10,220 nucleotides of DNA, taken from positions 1 through 10,220 of the forward strand of contig DOVJ01000196.1 in assembly GCA_003520145.1 (NCBI GenBank), in the 5' to 3' direction. Below the pieces are notes generated by a model that searched no databases, was not told where the DNA came from, and saw nothing but the letters and a program-made list of their open reading frames with translations. Below, in pieces: positions 5,611 through 10,220 of this stretch; position 1 is the first letter of the stretch; each line of letters begins with the position of its first letter. This DNA comes from Eubacterium sp. Its GTDB lineage: Bacteria > Bacillota > Clostridia > Lachnospirales > Lachnospiraceae. The position numbers were made by a program, and so were the translations under genes.

Positions 5611-6516
5611 CTACTTTTTATCCTTATTTTTGTTTTTCTTGAACAAGAAGAAGTTCAGGAAAAATCTGTTTATTCCGCCAGGCTTCGATTCTGTTGAATC
5701 ATCTGACAGAAGCTTTGCCGCTATACCCTCAAAAGCCTTAGTCGCAGCTGAATTTGGATACTGTATGCTGACAGGCTTCTGCTTCATAACAGATCTCGTT
5801 ATATTCTCATCCGAAGGAACGAATCCCACATAATCAAGTTCAAGATCAAGGAATCTTCCCACGACCGCCTGAAGCTTCTCGAAGAGATTGTCGCCTTCAG
5901 AAGAAGAGCTTACCCTGTTAGCTATAACCCTTATCTTAGTATCGGCTTTATCAAATCCGCTATAAGTCGTAAGGGCTTTAAGAAGCGCATACGAGTCCGT
6001 TACAGAAGTCGGCTCCGGAGTAGTAACAAGTATCACCTCAGGACTTGACGCCACGAATTCAAGAACGCTAGGAGATATGCCAGCACCCGTATCTATGATG
6101 ATGATATCCGCTAACTGCTCGAGTTCGCTGAGCTTCAGAACGACATTGCGAAGCTGCTCGTTAGTAAGATTGACCATCTTAGCTATACCCGAACCTCCGG
6201 ATATGAAGCCCACATCTGACAGGCCCTTGGTTATGATCTGTGATATCTCTTTACCATTGTATATAAGGTCGCCCAGATTATATTCAGGTATGATACCGAA
6301 CATAACCTCTATGTTAGCAAGACCAAAGTCCGCATCCAGTATGATGACCTTCTTGCCCATCCTCTGAAAGTGAAGAGCAAGATTGATGGATACGTTGGAC
6401 TTACCGACACCACCCTTACCGCTTGTTACAGCTATGACTCTTGAGTTGGAGATGACATTCTGCTTTGGAATATTCGACTGTTTTACTATGTTTCTAAGCT
6501 GTTGTGCCTGATCCAT
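5611..6516 (-). CDS. flhG: FlhG (YlxH/FleN), MinD-like ATPase controlling flagellar number
   Basis: A ParA/MinD-family ATPase that stimulates the FlhF GTPase and limits flagellar number or spacing. The 301-residue protein opens with MDQAQQLRN, the DQAxxLR motif known to activate FlhF. It has a deviant Walker A (KGGVGKS, 34-40), a Walker A' region (ILDADFGLANI, 59-69) and Walker B (IIIIDTGAG, with Asp142). The C-terminus is an aromatic, amphipathic-looking segment (GGINRFFLNFFLF) followed by a Lys/Asn run (KKNKNKDKK), which fits the membrane-targeting helix of MinD-type proteins. The ATG at 6516 overlaps the flhF stop in TAATG, sharing one base. The ribosome site GGAG (6527-6524) is inside the last flhF codons, 7 bases upstream, so flhG translation is probably coupled to flhF. 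Confidence 0.95.
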   Translation of the reverse strand: MDQAQQLRNIVKQSNIPKQNVISNSRVIAVTSGKGGVGKSNVSINLALHFQRMGKKVIILDADFGLANIEVMFGIIPEYNLGDLIYNGKEISQIITKGLSDVGFISGGSGIAKMVNLTNEQLRNVVLKLSELEQLADIIIIDTGAGISPSVLEFVASSPEVILVTTPEPTSVTDSYALLKALTTYSGFDKADTKIRVIANRVSSSSEGDNLFEKLQAVVGRFLDLELDYVGFVPSDENITRSVMKQKPVSIQYPNSAATKAFEGIAAKLLSDDSTESKPGGINRFFLNFFLFKKNKNKDKK

Positions 6517-7742
6517 TAGCCTTCTCCCCCTCCCAATAACTGTTTCGCCATCTTCTGAACATTAACAACCTCTATGTCCTCCGGCACAGCCTGACCGTGG
6601 GTAGCATAAGAAAGCTTAGCGCCCGTCAAACACTTGATGTTGTATATATTGCCATAACAGAGTGTTTCATCTAGTTTTGTAAAAAGAAGCTTATAATCAG
6701 TCACATCCGAATAAGCCTTAACGATGCTGCACAGATCCTTATACTTGGTAGTAGCACTAAGACACAGATACTTCTCCACATCAAACCTATTACTGTCTAT
6801 GTGCGACAGAATATCCCTAAGATCCTTTCTTTGCGTGTCATCCTTATGCGATCGTCCCGCAGTATCGAGGAATATAACATCACAATTACTAAGTGCGGCA
6901 AATGCTTTGTCAAGCTCACCTGCTTCGTATACAACCTGTACTGGAACATCAAGTATTCCCGCATATGTGTTAAGCTGCTCAACTGCGGCTATCCTGTAGG
7001 TATCTGCAGTTATAAAGCCTACATTCTTACCATCCGTAAGCTTGCAGGCAGACGCAAGCTTTGCGATAGTCGTGGTCTTGCCTACACCCGTTGGACCCAT
7101 GAACACTATAAGCTTCGGACGGTTCTTATCATAAGTTATCTGCTGTGGTTCATCAAGCTTAAGTATTATCTTCTGATAAACAGCAGAGATGATACCATCA
7201 AGCGTATTGTCGCTCTTGATAGAATCCTGAACCTCATCGATGAGCTGATTAGCATATCTCTCATCAAGTTCATTGTCTATGAGCTTGTTATATATAAGCT
7301 TCAGATACTTAAGATTGTTACTGCTGACATCTGTTCGCTTATCGATGATTTCTTTCTTCTCGCTCTCCATCTGCTCTTTCAGAAGACCATGTATAGAATC
7401 AAGCTTTTCTTCTATTGCATTGCCTGGCATAGTCTGAGGCACAGGATTAACCGGTCTGTACGAAAGCGGAGGCAAAGTACTTGTATTGACGCGCTCCTTA
7501 GCTTCATCGCCGGCTCTTAAGTCTATACTCTTAGAAGCCTTATTCCTATCATTGACATTGGCAACAAAATCCTTTTCCTCAAGAGCCGCCATAACCTCAA
7601 CATAAGGCTTCTTAAAAAGCCCTATTATGCCGCGGTGCTTTATCTTTTTTACATTCAGTATAACTGCATCACTACCCAATTCCTTCTTGACTGTAAGAAC
7701 AGCTTCAGTTTCAGTAGGAGCAGAATATTTCTTTACTATCAT
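6516..7742 (-). CDS. flhF: FlhF, SRP-type GTPase for flagellar placement
   Basis: An SRP-family GTPase that, as a GTP-bound dimer at the membrane, helps set where flagella are built. The 408-residue protein has a basic N-terminal B domain (MIVKKYSAPTETEAVLTV; basic stretch 30-45), a variable linker (about 58-130), a helical N domain (about 140-200) and the G domain. Its motifs are GPTGVGKTTT (216-225), ADTYRIAAVEQL (246-257), DTAGR (293-297) and TKLDE (355-359), with a closing YATHGQAVPEDI. The start ATG at 7742 is one base after the flhA stop (TAA-G-ATG). No strong ribosome site is seen, so reinitiation after flhA is plausible. The C-terminus (LLGGGEG) is encoded by a G-rich stretch that also acts as the flhG ribosome site. 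Confidence 0.97.
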   Translation of the reverse strand: MIVKKYSAPTETEAVLTVKKELGSDAVILNVKKIKHRGIIGLFKKPYVEVMAALEEKDFVANVNDRNKASKSIDLRAGDEAKERVNTSTLPPLSYRPVNPVPQTMPGNAIEEKLDSIHGLLKEQMESEKKEIIDKRTDVSSNNLKYLKLIYNKLIDNELDERYANQLIDEVQDSIKSDNTLDGIISAVYQKIILKLDEPQQITYDKNRPKLIVFMGPTGVGKTTTIAKLASACKLTDGKNVGFITADTYRIAAVEQLNTYAGILDVPVQVVYEAGELDKAFAALSNCDVIFLDTAGRSHKDDTQRKDLRDILSHIDSNRFDVEKYLCLSATTKYKDLCSIVKAYSDVTDYKLLFTKLDETLCYGNIYNIKCLTGAKLSYATHGQAVPEDIEVVNVQKMAKQLLGGGEG

Positions 7743-7743
7743 C

Positions 7744-9792
7744 TTAAGCTGTCACCATCCCAACTGATTGTAATTCAACATCTGATTCTATCTCATTATA
7801 TGATATGACTACTACATCCTCTACATAGTCATCTATAAGCTTTTTAAAGTACATCCTGACTATAGGCGATGTAACTATGATAGGCACCTTACCGAGATTC
7901 TCAAGCTTCTCTGTCTGTTCCTTGACTGCAGCCACTATAGCCTTGATGCGGTCAGCATCCAGAGATATATAGGAACCCGCTTCAGTCTGCTTGACAGAAC
8001 CCATGATCTCCTGCTCAATCTTAGGGTCGAGAGTTACGACACTTGTTGTCTCGCCACCTGCAAAGTACTTGCTAGATATACTTCGCTTCAGCGTCTGTCT
8101 CACATATTCGGTGAGAATATCCGTATCTCTTGTGGTAGTCGCATGATCCGCAAGAGTCTCAAATATACTCAGGAGATCTCTTATAGAGATACCTTCCTTC
8201 AGAAGATTCTGCAGAACCTTCTGAATCTCGCCGACGCCCATGAGCTTCGGTATGAGTTCCTCGATAAGTACCTTGTTGTTCTCTTTTATGTTGTCGATAA
8301 GAGTCTGCACATCCTGTCTTGTAAGAAGCTCTGCTATATGCGTTCTTATTATCTCTGTCAAGTGCGTTGCGATAATAGAAGGCGGGTCAACAACCGTATA
8401 CCCCAACGATTCCGCACGCTCACGCTGACTCTCTGTTATCCATATAGCCGGAAGGTGGAAAGAAGGCTCTATGGTTGGTATACCTGTGATCTCTTCCTCT
8501 ACAAATCCCGGATTCATAGCCATATAGTGATCAAAGAGTATCTCACCTTCACTCACCTGTATGCCCTTGATCTTAATTATATACTGATTAGGATTCAACT
8601 GTATGTTATCTCTGAGTCTTATGATAGGAACTATCGTACCGAGTTCAAGAGCTATCTGACGTCTGATCATAACAACACGGTCAAGAAGGTCACCACCCTG
8701 ATTTACATCGGCAAGAGGTATGATACCGTAACCAAACTCAAGCTCTATAGGGTCAACGTTAAGAAGTGAGATAACATTTTCCGGCTTCCTTATCTCTGTT
8801 GCTTCCTGCTCAGATTCCTCGACCTCTTCTGCTATCGCCGCCACGCCACTCTTGTTGTCGAGATTACGTCCGATAACAAAGAGGCATATACCAAAAGGCA
8901 CGAAGATGTATACAGGAAGAGGTGTGAAGAGGCCGAATACTATCATGGCCGCTCCAACCATGTACATAACCTTGGATATGGAGAATACCTGAGTTATGAC
9001 ATTGTCAGTCAGAAGTTCATCATCACCTGTCTTCGTGACAAGGATACCTGTTGCAAGCGATATAAGAAGCGAAGGGATCTGGCTTACAAGTCCATCACCT
9101 ATCGTGAGGATCGTGTATGTACTGAGGGCATCATTGACAGACATGCCCTGTCTTAACATACCCATCGCCATACCGCCGACAAGGTTGATAAGAGTTATGA
9201 TAAGGCCGGCAGTCGCATCTCCCTTTACGTACTTAGTCGCACCGTCCATAGCACCGAAGAACGAAGACTCCTGCTGAAGCTTCTTTCTTCTTTGCGCTGC
9301 TTCCTTATCTGTTATCGCACCAGTATTCAGATCGGCATCGATAGCCATCTGCTTACCAGGCATGGCATCAAGTGTGAATCTTGCGGTAACTTCAGCTACT
9401 CGCTCAGAACCCTTATTGATTACCATGAACTGTACGATCAGGAGAATTATGAATACGATCGCGCCTATGATGAGATCATTACCACCTACGAACTGACCGA
9501 ATACCCTTACGACCTGACCGGGATTACCGGTTCTTAAGATAAGCTTAGTTGAGCTTACATTCAGCGATATTCTGAACACAGTCGTGAACAGAAGAAGCGT
9601 TGGAAATGTACTCATATCCAGTACATCCTTGGCATACAGCGAATTAAACAGAATCGCGAAAGCAACAATCATGTTGAACGCTATAAGTACATCTAAAAGT
9701 CCGGCAGGAATAGATATGATAAGAAAAACAATAGCAGAAAGAACATAGATACCTACAAACAGGTCATTGGATCTTATCTTTCCCTTAAGCAT
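7744..9792 (-). CDS. flhA: FlhA, flagellar type III export gate protein
   Basis: The large membrane component of the flagellar export gate, which with FlhB and FliPQR passes rod, hook and filament subunits using the proton motive force. The 682 residues are typical length. The N-terminal half (to about 306) has about eight hydrophobic segments, with the conserved FRISLNVSSTKLIL (73-86) and the cytoplasmic loop FHIPEP signature area TLDAMPGKQMAIDADLNTG (140-158), followed by DKEAAQRRKK. An acidic linker (AEEVEESEQEATEI, about 320-335) leads to the soluble C-terminal domain (about 340-682) that forms the ring docking chaperone-substrate complexes. The start ATG at 9792 has a GGAGG site (9806-9802) 9 bases upstream. 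It lies 24 bases after flhB and 1 base before flhF. No defects are seen. Confidence 0.98.
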   Translation of the reverse strand: MLKGKIRSNDLFVGIYVLSAIVFLIISIPAGLLDVLIAFNMIVAFAILFNSLYAKDVLDMSTFPTLLLFTTVFRISLNVSSTKLILRTGNPGQVVRVFGQFVGGNDLIIGAIVFIILLIVQFMVINKGSERVAEVTARFTLDAMPGKQMAIDADLNTGAITDKEAAQRRKKLQQESSFFGAMDGATKYVKGDATAGLIITLINLVGGMAMGMLRQGMSVNDALSTYTILTIGDGLVSQIPSLLISLATGILVTKTGDDELLTDNVITQVFSISKVMYMVGAAMIVFGLFTPLPVYIFVPFGICLFVIGRNLDNKSGVAAIAEEVEESEQEATEIRKPENVISLLNVDPIELEFGYGIIPLADVNQGGDLLDRVVMIRRQIALELGTIVPIIRLRDNIQLNPNQYIIKIKGIQVSEGEILFDHYMAMNPGFVEEEITGIPTIEPSFHLPAIWITESQRERAESLGYTVVDPPSIIATHLTEIIRTHIAELLTRQDVQTLIDNIKENNKVLIEELIPKLMGVGEIQKVLQNLLKEGISIRDLLSIFETLADHATTTRDTDILTEYVRQTLKRSISSKYFAGGETTSVVTLDPKIEQEIMGSVKQTEAGSYISLDADRIKAIVAAVKEQTEKLENLGKVPIIVTSPIVRMYFKKLIDDYVEDVVVISYNEIESDVELQSVGMVTA

Positions 9793-9816
9793 ATCTTTTT
9801 CCCTCCTTCCTGATCA

Positions 9817-10220
9817 TCACTGTCTCTTTGCATATATGATAGCAAGGATCTCAGCAACCGCCTCGTATAATTCCTTAGGAATCTCCTCTCCTATCTCAAC
9901 ATTATTATACAACATCCTAGCCAAAGGCTTATTCTCCACGATTTCTATACCGTATTCTTTGGCAGCTTCTCTTATATTCTTAGCAACATAATCAGCACCC
10001 TTCGCAAGCACAACAGGCGCAGACGCAACAGTTTCATCATACTGTATCGCTACTGCATAGTGCGTCGGGTTCGTGATTACAACATCAGCCTTCGGAAGGT
10101 CACTCATCATCCTTCGTTGGGACATCTCACGCATCTTCTGACGACGCTGTCCCTTGATCTGAGGATCACCTTCACTCTGCTTATACTCATCCTTAACTTC
10201 CTGCTTGGTCATCATCATAT
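9817..10220 (-). CDS. flhB: FlhB, flagellar export specificity switch, C-terminal part, cut by window edge
   Basis: Export gate protein that switches secretion from hook to filament subunits. Only the last 134 or so codons are here; the membrane domain lies beyond the right edge. The visible part starts in the linker with TKQEVKDEYKQSEGDPQIKG, the highly conserved cytoplasmic start of FlhB, followed by the basic RRQKMREMSQRRM stretch. The autocleavage site NPTHYAVA is intact (NPTH codons at 10071-10060; cleavage is between Asn and Pro). The C-terminal domain continues through the conserved PVVLAKGADYVA and ENKPLARMLY segments. The reading frame is open to the edge and the ATG triplets at the edge are internal methionines, not the start. 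It is followed after 24 bases by flhA, the standard order. Confidence 0.97.
   Translation of the reverse strand, partial: MMMTKQEVKDEYKQSEGDPQIKGQRRQKMREMSQRRMMSDLPKADVVITNPTHYAVAIQYDETVASAPVVLAKGADYVAKNIREAAKEYGIEIVENKPLARMLYNNVEIGEEIPKELYEAVAEILAIIYAKRQ

Noticed and set aside
6801..7520. Long plus-strand open frame (239 codons) opposite flhF
   Set aside because: It lies entirely antisense to a clear SRP-GTPase gene. Its translation is rich in Ile, Leu, Tyr, Cys and Arg with no domain motif, and it has no convincing ribosome site. It is a shadow of the flhF coding frame.
8143..8769. Plus-strand open frame (208 codons) opposite flhA
   Set aside because: It is antisense to the conserved FlhA cytoplasmic domain, with Tyr/Arg/Leu-rich composition and no motif. 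Shadow frame.

Overview
The window is one continuous, co-directional flagellar/chemotaxis gene cluster. All twelve genes lie on the minus strand, so transcription runs from base 10220 toward base 1. The gene set and order (flhB, flhA, flhF, flhG, pilZ, cheB, cheA, cheW, cheC, cheD, small membrane protein, sigma-28) match the distal half of the Firmicutes fla/che operon known from Bacillus subtilis, with two extra genes inserted. CheC and CheD, the FlhF/FlhG pair, strong GGAGG ribosome sites and moderately AT-rich DNA with frequent ATA isoleucine codons point to a motile clostridial Firmicute. A Lachnospiraceae member (Butyrivibrio/Roseburia-like) is my best guess, but that is inference without a database search.

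Layout in transcription order: 10220-9817 is the 3' part of flhB, cut by the window edge; 9792-7744 is flhA; 7742-6516 is flhF; 6516-5611 is flhG. These are the export-gate and flagellar placement/number genes. At 5592-4867 is a YcgR-type PilZ protein, the predicted c-di-GMP input. A 106-base spacer follows, the only loose junction in the window. Then comes the chemotaxis block: cheB (4760-4173), cheA (4171-2036), cheW (2024-1566), cheC (1556-954) and cheD (937-449). A 91-residue two-helix membrane protein of unknown function (432-157) precedes the first 38 codons of a sigma-28 (FliA/SigD) gene that starts at a TTG at 116 and runs off the left edge.

How the parts work together: FlhB and FlhA are the export gate that passes rod, hook and filament subunits. 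FlhF (SRP-type GTPase) and FlhG (MinD-type ATPase) set flagellar position and number. CheA and CheW form the receptor kinase core. CheB, CheC and CheD are adaptation enzymes (receptor demethylation/deamidation and CheY-P dephosphorylation). The PilZ protein is likely a motility brake. Sigma-28 drives late flagellar genes. No cheY or cheR is in the window.

Most junctions are very tight (1-base overlap to 24-base gap), and Shine-Dalgarno sites often lie in the end of the upstream gene, so translational coupling is likely. I see no intrinsic terminator, tRNA, rRNA, mobile element or CRISPR array.

The main oddity is CheB: it consists only of the methylesterase domain, with no phosphorylatable receiver domain, and sits behind the one long spacer. 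The unrecognised membrane protein between cheD and sigma-28 is the second point of interest. Otherwise the region is an ordinary motility operon.
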